A stretch of 64,000 bases of DNA from an uncultured Spirochaetia bacterium (GTDB lineage: Bacteria > Spirochaetota > Spirochaetia > SZUA-6 > Bin103), in NCBI GenBank assembly GCA_958296075.1, contig CATQHW010000003.1, positions 62,001-126,000 of the forward strand, read 5' to 3'. Below are positions 52,193-63,923 of the stretch, one piece after another (position 1 is the stretch's first letter; every line of letters begins with the position of its first letter). The notes beneath the pieces were generated by a model. The model saw only the letters and a list, made by a program, of their open reading frames with translations. It did no database searches and was not told the origin of the DNA. The translations under genes and the position numbers were made by a program.

Positions 52193-54672
52193 GGGCCGCC
52201 CTCCATGTCCACCACTCCGGGCTGGTCGAGCTCGCGTTCTTTCACCACCGCATCGATCGCCGTGATCATGTCTTCGGACAGGACAACCTCATCAAGGTGT
52301 TCAAGAAGTTGGGTGGCAGTGTATGGCTCCCCCATCGTACGATCGATCACCTGACCGGAAGATTCCACAGGCCGTTTGCAAGCGACGAGCCCTTCGTCGA
52401 CCGCAACCATTCGGCCGTTTCGAAATCGTCGTCGCGCACTCGTAGCCGCTTCCGCAAGAAGCTGCTTGGCGAGCTCGACCCCCCGAATCTTGTCGATGTC
52501 CGAATTGCTGATATCGTATGACTTCGCCGGCTCGATGCAAATCTGACATCCTTTGCCGCACTTGCAATTCTCTGCGATTTCGATCCCCTTCGCTAGCGCC
52601 GTTTCCCAGACCTCAAACAGTTTCTTGGCAATTCCGATCCCTCCCGAGTAGTTCTCGTAGTAGAATGTCATCGGCTCGCCACCCATCCGGGAGTAGGTGC
52701 TCGTATCGAATCGATCCGCGGGAATCACGAACATCGCTCCGACCCGCATCAGATGTTCAAGCGCACCGATGGCACCATTCGCTTTCGCGCACTGCGGAAC
52801 GTTCATCCAAAGTGCATGCAAATTATTCTGATATTCGGCCGCGGCTGCCCCATCAGAGCCGACCACTTCGTCCGTGCGGCTATCGATCTGCCTGTAGCCC
52901 GAGAAAGTCGTTACGACGTTCACCGAGCCGTAGTATATCTCGAAATCGCCGAACGATATCCCGTCTAATATCTTGTCTATGTATACCACAGTGAAGAATT
53001 TCCCTTCAGTTCTCAGGTACGGCTTCGCATCCGCCGCCAGGACCACCGCACTTTCTTCGTGCGAACGCACAATATAGCGTCGGCCGAAGAATGTGAATAT
53101 TGCACCTATATACGCTTCTCTGAACTTGCGAATACCGGAGATATGTCCTACCTCATCGTCCCGAATCCTGAGCTGAAAACGTTGGCCCAGGTCGCCTCGC
53201 AAGTTCAGATCCTTGTGCGGTCGGTAGTACTTTGGTGGTTTCGCTTGGCTTCGTGCTGCATCGTAGAAAGCTCTGCCAAGCAACTTCTCATCCGACGGGT
53301 CGAGTTCGCCGTCGGTTTCACATGCGAGCATGGCAAGATGATTGTCGATGAGTTTCTCGTTCTCGGGATCGACCACGATCTCGTCAAAAGGCTTCGTCAG
53401 AAAGGCCCTCATGTTGCCGACGAAGAAACGGTCAATGGGATCGTTCATCGCGTAGAACAAGACAAATGCGTCCTTGTCCCAGCCGCGTCCGGCCCGCCCG
53501 ATCTGCTGCCAAGCCGACATGACGCTGGGAGGAAAGCCAGCAAGAATCACGATGTCAAGACCGCCGATATCCAACCCAAGCTCCAAAGCGTTGGTGGCGA
53601 ACACGACTTGAAGATCACCCGATTTGATTCTTTGCTGAATACTCTGCCTGTCATCCTTCTTGAGATCCGCATGGAACGCGGACACCGCCTCCGGGTCAAG
53701 CTGTCGGTCTTTGGCTTTGCGTCGGCACTCGCCGAAGGCTTCCTCGAGAAAACGCTTCGTCGGACAGAAGATCAGCGTTTGAAAGCCTTCGGCCATTGCG
53801 GCCAAGGCAGCCTGTTCAACGCGCAATTGCAGAATCCCGCGGTAGCGATAGTCGGGAATATCGGGTTTGACGAACATGAAGTGCCGGCGGGGCCGCAAAG
53901 CCTGCCGAGCAGATACGACTTCGGCTTTCCGCCCTGTGAGATTCTGGGCATGCTCGGCGGGATTGGCACACGTTGCGGTGCATAGAAAAACCTGCGGGGT
54001 GGCGCCGATGCGGCTGAGATGAAGGAAAAACCGACGCAACAACAGAGCCATGTTTCCACCGAAGAACCCGCGATACTCGTGCATCTCGTCAATCACGAGA
54101 TACCGGAGGTTGCTGAGAAACCCCTTCCACTGGTCACGCCAGCCGAGGAAAGACATGTTCAAGTACTCAGGGTTGGTCAGCAGAATGTGGGGAGGGCGCT
54201 CTCGAATGAATTTTCGGAGAGAAGATGGCGTGTCCCCATCGTAAGTATTGACAGAGAGAGGATCGCAGAGTCGCTTGATTTCCGCCAACTGGTCGAATGC
54301 CAGCGCTTTCATTGGATAGATCATCAAGGCATGTCCGGGATTGCGCACGAGCGAATGGCGTATTGGGGCTGTGAAGGCTACTGTCTTGCCGCTCGCGGTG
54401 GGTGCCTCGAGAACGACGTCCGCTCCGTCGAGCGAGCGGTTGATCGCATCAGCCTGATGCTGGTAGAGGCGAGTGATGCCTTGTGCCGACAGTATCTCCT
54501 GCACACTCCGGCGGCGTTCCGACGACGACGATGATACTTTGAAGCGAAGACGCGTCGGCCATGCTTGCGCAAACCGAGCTTCGAGTCGCTCCACCGTGTC
54601 GGTCACGACCTCATCACTATCACGCAACGCGTCGAATTCCTCGAGCCGCGCCTTGAAGCTTGCTATATCCAT
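52183..54672 (-). CDS. MrfA/Hrq1-like DEAD/DEAH-box helicase with DUF1998-type cysteine cluster
   Basis: SF2 helicase, 829 residues. Walker A EAPTASGKTVAF (about 89-100), DEAH variant VIDEMHEYRG (193-202), FATNALELGLDIGGLDIVI (motif V), QQIGRAGRG (motif VI). C-terminal zinc cluster CKCGKGCQICIE as in the MrfA/DUF1998 family, which repairs mitomycin-type crosslinks. About 90 residues follow the cluster; their end (LSEDMITAIDAVVKERELD) is unlike family members and may be an added antitoxin-like piece for the PIN gene it overlaps. Codon use is less GC-rich than in the core genes, consistent with transfer. ATG 54672. Confidence 0.88.
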   Translation of the reverse strand: MDIASFKARLEEFDALRDSDEVVTDTVERLEARFAQAWPTRLRFKVSSSSSERRRSVQEILSAQGITRLYQHQADAINRSLDGADVVLEAPTASGKTVAFTAPIRHSLVRNPGHALMIYPMKALAFDQLAEIKRLCDPLSVNTYDGDTPSSLRKFIRERPPHILLTNPEYLNMSFLGWRDQWKGFLSNLRYLVIDEMHEYRGFFGGNMALLLRRFFLHLSRIGATPQVFLCTATCANPAEHAQNLTGRKAEVVSARQALRPRRHFMFVKPDIPDYRYRGILQLRVEQAALAAMAEGFQTLIFCPTKRFLEEAFGECRRKAKDRQLDPEAVSAFHADLKKDDRQSIQQRIKSGDLQVVFATNALELGLDIGGLDIVILAGFPPSVMSAWQQIGRAGRGWDKDAFVLFYAMNDPIDRFFVGNMRAFLTKPFDEIVVDPENEKLIDNHLAMLACETDGELDPSDEKLLGRAFYDAARSQAKPPKYYRPHKDLNLRGDLGQRFQLRIRDDEVGHISGIRKFREAYIGAIFTFFGRRYIVRSHEESAVVLAADAKPYLRTEGKFFTVVYIDKILDGISFGDFEIYYGSVNVVTTFSGYRQIDSRTDEVVGSDGAAAAEYQNNLHALWMNVPQCAKANGAIGALEHLMRVGAMFVIPADRFDTSTYSRMGGEPMTFYYENYSGGIGIAKKLFEVWETALAKGIEIAENCKCGKGCQICIEPAKSYDISNSDIDKIRGVELAKQLLAEAATSARRRFRNGRMVAVDEGLVACKRPVESSGQVIDRTMGEPYTATQLLEHLDEVVLSEDMITAIDAVVKERELDQPGVVDMEGGPCS

Positions 54673-54694
54673 CTTTTTTCCACCAGCGAGACCG

Positions 54695-57223
<2,529 letters not shown>

Positions 57224-57310
57224 CTGGACGTGCCCGATGATAGCACTTCGCGCGGCACCCGCGCTTCGGCATGCCCTTGACCTCTGGTACGCAGGCCTGA
57301 GAATTGCCCT

Positions 57311-58474
57311 GTGCCAAGGCCACCACGGATACCGGACCGGGACTGGGAGGACTGGCGCTGGCAACTCCGCAACCGGATCACGTCGGTCGGGGACCTGGAG
57401 CGGTACGTCGACCTCAGCGAAGGCGTGCGGGCCGGGATTCAGGCCGCGAGCTCCCAGTACCGGTGGGCGATCACCCCCTACTACGCAGCGCTGATGGACC
57501 GCGACGACCCGGACTGCCCGCTGCGCCGGCAGCAGGTACCGTCGGCCCAGGAACTCGCCGACGACCTTGGCGCCGAGGACCCGTTGCTGGAGCGGGACCA
57601 CTCGCCCGTGGATGCCATCGTCCACGTGTACCCGGACCGGGTCGCCTTCAAGATCACCAACGTCTGTCCGACCTATTGTCGCTACTGCTTTCGCGAGTAC
57701 TTCGTCGGCAACACCGGCCAGCACCACACGCGCGCCAAGGTGCAGGCCGGGATCGACTACATCGCGCGCACCCCGGCGATCCGCGACGTGCTGGTGACCG
57801 GCGGCGATCCGCTGCTGTTCTCCGACGAGCGACTGGACGACCTGCTGGGCCGGCTGCGCGCGATCGAGCACGTGCAGATCATCCGCACCGGCTCGCGCAC
57901 GCCGTGCACGCTCCCGCAGCGGATCACGCCCGAGCTGTGCGAGGTCCTGAGCCGCCACCACCCGATCTGGCTGAACACCCACTTCAACCACCCCGACGAG
58001 ATCACGCCGGAAGCGGCGTCGGCGTGCGACCGCCTGCTGCGCGCCGGGGTGCCGCTCGGCAACCAGACCGTGCTGCTGAAGGGGGTCAACGACGACCCGC
58101 AGGTGATGCTGGAGCTGGTCCACCGGCTGCTGGCGATCCGGGTGCGGCCCTACTACATCTTCCAGTGCCAACTCGTGGCCGGCACCGCGCACCTGCGCAC
58201 CTCGATCGAATCCGGGCTGGCGATCGTGCAGGCGCTGCGCGGCCACACCACCGGCTTCGGCGTGCCCACCTACGTGCTCGACACCCCCTACGGCAAGGTG
58301 CCGCTGGCGCCGCAGTACCTGCTGGGCCGGTCGGGGGACGAAGTGGTGGTGCGCACCTGGGACGGCAGGATCTGGCGCGAGCCCAACCCGCTCGACAGCT
58401 CGCCACCGGCCGGCATGGCGCTAGCGGACCTCGACGCGCTGCGCCAGCCGACCGATTCAGGCTGCCGTGCGTGA
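57311..58474 (+). CDS. KamA-family radical SAM aminomutase
   Basis: Radical-SAM cluster CPTYCRYCFR (Cys119, Cys123, Cys126). Downstream LVTGGDPLLFSDERLD, HFNHPDEITPEA and NQTVLLKGVNDD are the lysine 2,3-aminomutase family pattern; the PLP lysine should be in VLDTPYGKVPLAPQYLLG. 387 residues. It could make beta-lysine or beta-glutamate (osmolytes) or modify EF-P (EpmB type); no EpmA or efp gene is nearby. GTG 57311 is the start. Divergent from leuS across 87 bases. Confidence 0.85.
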   Translation: MPRPPRIPDRDWEDWRWQLRNRITSVGDLERYVDLSEGVRAGIQAASSQYRWAITPYYAALMDRDDPDCPLRRQQVPSAQELADDLGAEDPLLERDHSPVDAIVHVYPDRVAFKITNVCPTYCRYCFREYFVGNTGQHHTRAKVQAGIDYIARTPAIRDVLVTGGDPLLFSDERLDDLLGRLRAIEHVQIIRTGSRTPCTLPQRITPELCEVLSRHHPIWLNTHFNHPDEITPEAASACDRLLRAGVPLGNQTVLLKGVNDDPQVMLELVHRLLAIRVRPYYIFQCQLVAGTAHLRTSIESGLAIVQALRGHTTGFGVPTYVLDTPYGKVPLAPQYLLGRSGDEVVVRTWDGRIWREPNPLDSSPPAGMALADLDALRQPTDSGCRA

Positions 58475-58501
58475 AACCGCGCGAGCGTGTATCGTTCGCA
58501 G

Positions 58502-59152
58502 ATGGTACCCGAAACCGGTATCGATCCCGCCTGCGCGACGCTGGCAGCGCACGGGATTGAGCTGCCCCGCGCGCTGCACGGACTCGTGCAGCGCGTGCTG
58601 ATCCCGAAGGCGGCGCTGCAGCGACGGATATGCGAGCTGGCGCGGCTGCTGGCCGAGCGCTACCCGCGCGAAGCCGAGGTGGTGGTCACGCCGGTGCTCA
58701 CCGGCGCTTTCATGTTCGCGGCCGACCTGGGCCGCGCCCTGGCGGCGGAGAGCACGCTGGACGTGCACTACGCGTTGACCAAGACCAGCACCTACGGCTC
58801 GGCGATGGGAGCGAACGGACCCGGCGAACGGCGCGTCATCGTCGACCTGCAGCCGTCAGACGTCGCCGGCCGCGCCATGCTGCTGGTGGACGACATCCTG
58901 GACCACGGCTTCACGCTGGCGACGCTGCGTGACCGACTGGCGGAGTGGGGCGTGCGCAGCGTGCAGGTGTGCGTGCTGCTGGACAAGCAGCTCGCCAATC
59001 CCGAGCCGCAGATCCTGGCGCAGCGCGCCAAGGCGGCCCCCGATCTGGTCGGGTTCGAGATACCGGACGTATGGGTCGCCGGCTACGGCCTGGACGCAGC
59101 CGGCGCGCTGCGCCACCTGCCGTGCATCGTCTCCGTGGACAAGCACGCCTGA
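58502..59152 (+). CDS. hpt: Hypoxanthine phosphoribosyltransferase
   Basis: Purine salvage: hypoxanthine or guanine plus PRPP to the nucleotide. PRPP-binding motif LLVDDILDHGFTLATLRDRL (the two acidic residues followed by the loop), VLTGAFMFAADLGRAL in the core, and VWVAGYGLD near the C terminus. 216 residues from ATG 58502; GTG 58487 would add five. Lies 27 bases after the aminomutase gene on the same strand and ends at a strong hairpin shared with hisS. Confidence 0.88.
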   Translation: MVPETGIDPACATLAAHGIELPRALHGLVQRVLIPKAALQRRICELARLLAERYPREAEVVVTPVLTGAFMFAADLGRALAAESTLDVHYALTKTSTYGSAMGANGPGERRVIVDLQPSDVAGRAMLLVDDILDHGFTLATLRDRLAEWGVRSVQVCVLLDKQLANPEPQILAQRAKAAPDLVGFEIPDVWVAGYGLDAAGALRHLPCIVSVDKHA

Positions 59153-59189
59153 CAAGAGAGATTACGTCGAGATCCCGCTGATCGCACGT

Positions 59190-59214
59190 CCCGGCCGCTG
59201 GTCATGCGGCCGGG
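59190..59214. terminator. Bidirectional terminator between hpt and hisS
   Basis: Perfect 9-bp stem CCCGGCCGC / GCGGCCGGG with a 7-base loop TGGTCAT, followed on the + strand by TT. The stop codon of hisS (59202-59204) is in the loop. The most convincing terminator in the window. Confidence 0.75.
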
Positions 59215-60500
59215 TTCCCGCCGAGATGGGCGGCCAGCGCGTCGATATCGCCGGCCGGAAGGTGCTCCTGCCGTCGTTCGGTCAGGTTCTTGACCAGCAC
59301 CGTGCCGGCGGCGGCTTCGTCCGGGCCGATGATCAGGGCATGGCGCGCGCCGGTCCGGTCGGCATGCCGGAGTTGCCGCTCCAGGCGCTGCCCGGGGTCC
59401 AGGGCCAGCTCGACCGCCACGCCGCGGCGACGCAGGCGGTCGGCGATGCGAGCCGACGCCGGCTGCTGCTCGGCCCCGAAGACGGTGACCAGCACGTCAG
59501 GCCCCGCCGGCGCCGGGGCCGGCACCCGGTCCCGCTCGCGCAGCAACTCCAGCAGCGCCATGTCGCCCACCGCCATACCGACCCCCGGCACGCGCTGCTT
59601 GCCGCCTACCTGCCGCGTCAGGTCGTCGTAGCGGCCGCCGCCGAAGATGGCGCGTCGCAGGCCGCCGGCCGCCCATGCCTCGAACACCGTGCCGGTGTAG
59701 TAGTCGAAGCCGCGCACGATGCCGCGGTCGAGCGTCACGTACCGGTCGCGGCCGGTGATCGCGAGCTGCTCGACGATCGCCGCCAGACGCTCCGGCGGAT
59801 CGGTGACCGGCGCCAGCACGAAGGCGACCACCTCTTCGGCCTGGCCCGGCGCCAGACCGACCTCCGCCAACTGGACGCACGTTCGTTCGGCGCCGGCCTT
59901 GTCGAGCCGGTCGATCACCTGCAGCACGCCCCGCACCGACTCGGCCGGGACGCCCAGACCGCCGGTCAGCTCGGTCTCCAGCGCCGCGCGATCGTTGACC
60001 TTGATCTGCACGTCGGCCGCCTGCAAGCCGAGCGCCGAGAACAGCGCGCACGCCACCTGGATCACCTCGGCGTCGGCGTGCGCGCTCTCGCTGCCAAGCA
60101 GGTCGACGTTCCACTGAAAGAACGAACGGCCGCGGCCGCGCTGCGGCCGTTCATAGCGGAAGAACTGACCCCACGACTGCCACCGCGCCGGTAGCGGGAT
60201 CTCCTGTTCGCGGGCGGCGACCATGCGGGCCAGCGTCGGCGTCAGCTCCGGGCGCAGCAGCAGCGACTTGCCGTCCCGATCCTGAATGCGAAAGGTCTGG
60301 CCGGTGACGATCTCCTCGCTGCTCTTGCCCAGGTAGAGATCCAGGTACTCGATCGCCGGCCCTTCGTATTCCCGGTAGCCGAACGCGCCGCCGGCGGCCA
60401 GCATGACCTCTCGCAGGGCGACCTGCTGCGCCCAATCCTCGGGGTAGAAATCCTGCGTCCCCCTGACGCGCGGTACCGGGGCCATCGCCTTATCAAGCAT
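59202..60500 (-). CDS. hisS: Histidyl-tRNA synthetase
   Basis: Class II synthetase for His. Motifs: VRGTQDFYPEDW at the N terminus, LLLRPELTPTLARMVA (motif 1-2), RYERPQRGRGRSFFQWNVDL (motif 2), GIVRGFDYYTGTVFEAW (HisA) and AIFGGGRYDDL (motif 3). 432 residues from ATG 60500 (MLDKAMAPV); ATG 60485 is an equal candidate. The C-terminal anticodon domain is present. Confidence 0.97.
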   Translation of the reverse strand: MLDKAMAPVPRVRGTQDFYPEDWAQQVALREVMLAAGGAFGYREYEGPAIEYLDLYLGKSSEEIVTGQTFRIQDRDGKSLLLRPELTPTLARMVAAREQEIPLPARWQSWGQFFRYERPQRGRGRSFFQWNVDLLGSESAHADAEVIQVACALFSALGLQAADVQIKVNDRAALETELTGGLGVPAESVRGVLQVIDRLDKAGAERTCVQLAEVGLAPGQAEEVVAFVLAPVTDPPERLAAIVEQLAITGRDRYVTLDRGIVRGFDYYTGTVFEAWAAGGLRRAIFGGGRYDDLTRQVGGKQRVPGVGMAVGDMALLELLRERDRVPAPAPAGPDVLVTVFGAEQQPASARIADRLRRRGVAVELALDPGQRLERQLRHADRTGARHALIIGPDEAAAGTVLVKNLTERRQEHLPAGDIDALAAHLGGNPAA

Positions 60501-60603
60501 ATCTATTCGCCAAGATTTGCGGAGCGCTGATCGGGAAGTCAAGGCCGCAGGCTGCCCAAATCTTCGCCTGAGGCTCGGAGAATGGCGCCGGATCGGTCGC
60601 CAT

Positions 60604-61176
60604 CTACCAGTAGATGATACGCGTGAAGGAGCTGCGCTCACGCGGCGGCAGCGCGTCCACTCTCGGGATCAGGTAGCGGTTGTCGTCCACGTCGATCAGC
60701 AGCTTGCCGTCGCTGCCGAAGCTCACCGCTCGATCGTTGCTCCACCGCATCAGGAAGTCGACCGGGCCCTTGTCGGTATCGACGCGCATCGACACGTAGC
60801 CGCCGTCCCAGCCGATCCGCCGGATGCGGCTGATGGTGTGGAAGAAATAGCGCCGCTGCAGCGCCGACCGCACCAGCTCGGCCTGATCGGCGGGAAAGTC
60901 GTCGAGCCGGCGCACGATACCGATCTCCAGGTCGTCGCCGCGGCGGCGGCTCTGGATGATGGCGATGAATTCGCTGCGCCGCTCTACCGGAAAGCAGTAC
61001 GCGGCATACACGCCACCGTAGACCCAGATGCCGGTGATCTCCAGATGCAACGCCGCGAAGTTGCCCGGATAGAAGCGGCACATCGACGAGTCCAGATAGC
61101 GCAGCCGGGAGGTGTCGGGACCCTGGCCCCGTTTCTCGCGCAGATCGGCTTCGGTCAGCTCCCGTTGCCGGCTCAT
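60604..61176 (-). CDS. DUF1854 protein, partner of the ABC exporter
   Basis: 190 residues. Pattern YLDSSMCRFYPGNF, then GIVRRLDDFPADQAELVRSA and LQRRYFFHTISRI, ending RYLIPRVDALPPRERS, is that of DUF1854. This family sits beside or at the end of ABC exporters and is named in some annotations as cyanophycin-metabolism-associated. The ATG overlaps the ABC gene stop (ATGA at 61173-61176), so the two are made together. No cyanophycin synthetase or cyanophycinase is in the window. Confidence 0.82.
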   Translation of the reverse strand: MSRQRELTEADLREKRGQGPDTSRLRYLDSSMCRFYPGNFAALHLEITGIWVYGGVYAAYCFPVERRSEFIAIIQSRRRGDDLEIGIVRRLDDFPADQAELVRSALQRRYFFHTISRIRRIGWDGGYVSMRVDTDKGPVDFLMRWSNDRAVSFGSDGKLLIDVDDNRYLIPRVDALPPRERSSFTRIIYW

Positions 61177-63470
61177 CGGCTCGGCTCCAGCGACTCGACG
61201 ACGGCGTCGCGCGCCAGATCGGTCTGAATCTTGACCAGGCGGTAGTAGACGCCGCGCCGGCGCACCAGCTCCTCGTGCGTGCCCTGTTCGCGCAGCCGCC
61301 CGCCGTCGAGCACGACGATCCGATCGCAGTTCCTCAGCGTGCTCAGCCGATGGGCGATCGCGATCGTGGTCCGCCCTTCGGTCACCCGCTCCAGAGCGTC
61401 CTTGATCAGGTGTTCGGACTCGGTATCGACGCTGCTGGTCGCCTCGTCCAGGATCAGCAGCTTGGGGTCGTAGAGCAACGCGCGCGCGATCGACACGCGC
61501 TGCCGCTGGCCGCCGGACAGCCCGGCGCCACGCTCGCCGATATAGGTATCGTAGCCGAGCGGCTTCTGCATGATGAACTCATGCGCGTTGGCGGCCATGG
61601 CCGCCTCCACCACGGCGTCGAAGCTCACCTCCGGGTTGCCGTAGGTGAGGTTGTCGTAGATCGTCCCGCGGAACAGGAACGACTCCTGCAGCACGACGCC
61701 GACGAACCGGCGCAGCTCCGGCAGCGACAGGTTGCGCACGTCCACGCCGTTGATCGACACGCTGCCGGCCGTGACGTCGTAGAAGCGGGCGATCAGGTTG
61801 ATGAGGGTGGTCTTGCCGGAGCCGCTCTTGCCGACGACGCCCAGATGTTCGCCGGGCCGGACCTCGAAGCTCAGGTCGTCGATCACCCGCTCGTCGCGTT
61901 CGTAGGAGAACTCGACGCGGTCGAACCGGACCGACGCCGCCGGCTGCGCAGGGATCGGCCGGATCTCAGCCGATTCCAGGATCAGCGGCTGCGTGTCAAG
62001 AACCTCGAAGGTGCGCTGCGCGGCCGACAGGAAGCTGGTCAGCCAGTTGGCCATGCGCGTGAGCTGCCGGAGCGGCACGTAGAACATGGCCAGGTAGGTG
62101 AGGATCGCCGTGAGCGTGCCCAACGTCATCGCGTCGTTCAGCACGCTGCGGCCGCCCATGAACCAGACCAGGATGCCGCCGAGCTGGAACAGCACCGCCA
62201 TGCCCGGCTGGAACGACGCGGTCATGTACTCGACGCGCCGGAAGCTGTCGCGCAGGTAGCCGGAGGTACGGTGGAAGCGCGACACTTCGCGCCGCTCCTG
62301 CCCGAACGCCTTGACCACGCGAACGCCGTTGAGGATCGAGTTGAGCGCGCCGTTGAGCTTGCTGCGCGCGTCCCAGATCCGGTAGTAGCGAGGGTAGATG
62401 CGCCGCCAGAAGAAGACCGCGGCGGCGACCACGAGCGGCGCCGGCACCAAGGTCACCAGCGCCAGTTGCCAGTTCAGGCTGAACAGCATCAGGCCGACGA
62501 CGATCACCATGATGAGCTGCGCCACGAACCCGCCGGTGGCTTGTTCGATCAGCCCCTTGAGCTGCTCGGTATCGTTCACGACGCGGCTCATGATCTGCCC
62601 GGTGCTGTAGCGGTCGTAGTAGGAGACCGACAGCCTCATCAGGTGGCGGAACAGCCTCGAGCGCAGGTCGTAGGTGATCTGCGTGCCGATGGCGCTGCTC
62701 AGCCGCAGGTGGATCGACTGCACGATGCCGTCGGCGAGGTAGGCGCCGAGCAGCAGGGCGACCATCCGCACCAGCAACGCCACCGCCTCCGCATCCGGCA
62801 GCACCGGGTTGCCCGCCTGGCCGGGCGCCAGCACGCGGTCGGTGATCACCTTGATGAGCTGCGGCGGCAGCACCGTCACGCCGATCGAGATCAGCACCAG
62901 TCCCATCATCAGCGAGGCCCGACCGGCATAGGGACGCATGAGACCGACCACGCGGCCGAGCACGCTGCCCGGGCTCAGACAGCGCCGGCACGCCTCGCCG
63001 GGCGCCTCCAGGCGGACGCCGCAGGTCCGGCACCGGTCGGGCTCCTCCCGGTCCGCCGCCTCCACCACCAGCGGATCGCCCGCCACCCATGCCTGCAGCT
63101 TGTCCGCAACCCGCTGGAACAGCGGCGCCGAACGGTTCGAGTACGCCAGGATCTCGACGGCGGCATCCTCGATCACCGCCTCCAGGAAACCGCCGCCGAC
63201 CCCGGCTCGGGTGCCGATGTCGTGGACCTCTTCGCGGGCGACGGTTACGCGCGTAGCCGTGCCGCCGCGGGCCGGCGCGCCGACGGTGGTAAGGCGGTCC
63301 TGCTCGACGATCAGGTAGACCGGCTCGTAGGCGCCGGACAGGTTGAGGTCGGTCTGCGCTATGAGAAGGGCCGCGCCGGTATCGACGCCTTCGGCGCGGG
63401 CGAGCTCGTCGAGCTCGGCAGGCAACCGGCGCTGCAGCGGGTGCGTGTCGGTCCCTTGGCGCTGTTCCAC
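61173..63470 (-). CDS. ABC exporter (permease fused to ATPase) with N-terminal zinc-ribbon domain
   Basis: 765 residues. Residues 1-150 form a soluble beta-rich domain, followed by a zinc ribbon RCRTCGVRLEAPGEACRRC. Then a six-helix exporter permease (MMGLVLISIGVTVLPPQLIK through LTAILTYLAMFYVPLR) and an ATPase: Walker A VGKSGSGKTTLINL, signature GLSGGQRQRVSIARAL, Walker B LLILDEATSSVD, H-loop IAHRLS. The added N-terminal region is typical of DUF1854-linked exporters. Substrate unknown. Confidence 0.9.
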   Translation of the reverse strand: MEQRQGTDTHPLQRRLPAELDELARAEGVDTGAALLIAQTDLNLSGAYEPVYLIVEQDRLTTVGAPARGGTATRVTVAREEVHDIGTRAGVGGGFLEAVIEDAAVEILAYSNRSAPLFQRVADKLQAWVAGDPLVVEAADREEPDRCRTCGVRLEAPGEACRRCLSPGSVLGRVVGLMRPYAGRASLMMGLVLISIGVTVLPPQLIKVITDRVLAPGQAGNPVLPDAEAVALLVRMVALLLGAYLADGIVQSIHLRLSSAIGTQITYDLRSRLFRHLMRLSVSYYDRYSTGQIMSRVVNDTEQLKGLIEQATGGFVAQLIMVIVVGLMLFSLNWQLALVTLVPAPLVVAAAVFFWRRIYPRYYRIWDARSKLNGALNSILNGVRVVKAFGQERREVSRFHRTSGYLRDSFRRVEYMTASFQPGMAVLFQLGGILVWFMGGRSVLNDAMTLGTLTAILTYLAMFYVPLRQLTRMANWLTSFLSAAQRTFEVLDTQPLILESAEIRPIPAQPAASVRFDRVEFSYERDERVIDDLSFEVRPGEHLGVVGKSGSGKTTLINLIARFYDVTAGSVSINGVDVRNLSLPELRRFVGVVLQESFLFRGTIYDNLTYGNPEVSFDAVVEAAMAANAHEFIMQKPLGYDTYIGERGAGLSGGQRQRVSIARALLYDPKLLILDEATSSVDTESEHLIKDALERVTEGRTTIAIAHRLSTLRNCDRIVVLDGGRLREQGTHEELVRRRGVYYRLVKIQTDLARDAVVESLEPSR

Positions 63471-63560
63471 GGGAAAGACCGATTCTTGAGCACCGCAGCG
63501 GCAAGCGCAAGCCTGATCGAGTGACGGCGGGCACGGCGCTGCGTGCGTCGGACCGGCGCG

Positions 63561-63923
63561 CTATTCCTGCCGGACGCGCCGCCGGCGCGGTCTTCGCTTC
63601 CTGCCCCGGCCGCCGGTATCCAGCGGCGCGTCCGGCGGCGGGGCGATCGGTGCGGCCGACTCCTGCTCGCGCGGCCGCTCCTGAAGTTCGTGGTCCCCGG
63701 ACGGCTTCCGGTGCTTCGACGCGCGCGGATGGCGCCGGCCGATGGTGAACGGCAGCATGGTGAGCGCGCCGGCGATGAAGGCGACCAGCAGGGCCAGGAA
63801 GACCGGCACCTCTTCCATGCGGGTGAAGACGAAGGAGAACGACGCCCGGTTCTCCATGTTGGCGGCCAGCAGGACCACCAGCAGGGCGAGCGCGACCAGG
63901 AACAGCAGCATGCGCCACGGCAC
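63561..63923 (-). CDS. LapA-like (DUF1049) membrane protein
   Basis: 120 residues. Two hydrophobic segments, MLLFLVALALLVVLLAANM and VPVFLALLVAFIAGALTML, joined by a short loop (ENRASFSFVFTRMEE); then a basic, Pro-rich cytoplasmic tail ending RKRRPRRRRVRQE. This is the LapA/YciS layout, associated with lipopolysaccharide assembly in Escherichia coli. Start GTG 63923 or ATG 63911. The basic tail is longer than usual. Confidence 0.78.
   Translation of the reverse strand: MPWRMLLFLVALALLVVLLAANMENRASFSFVFTRMEEVPVFLALLVAFIAGALTMLPFTIGRRHPRASKHRKPSGDHELQERPREQESAAPIAPPPDAPLDTGGRGRKRRPRRRRVRQE

Noticed and set aside
57277-57305. Promoter TTGACC-17-AGAATT before the aminomutase gene
   Set aside because: The -10 match is poor and the start codon would be only 6 bases beyond it; not supported.
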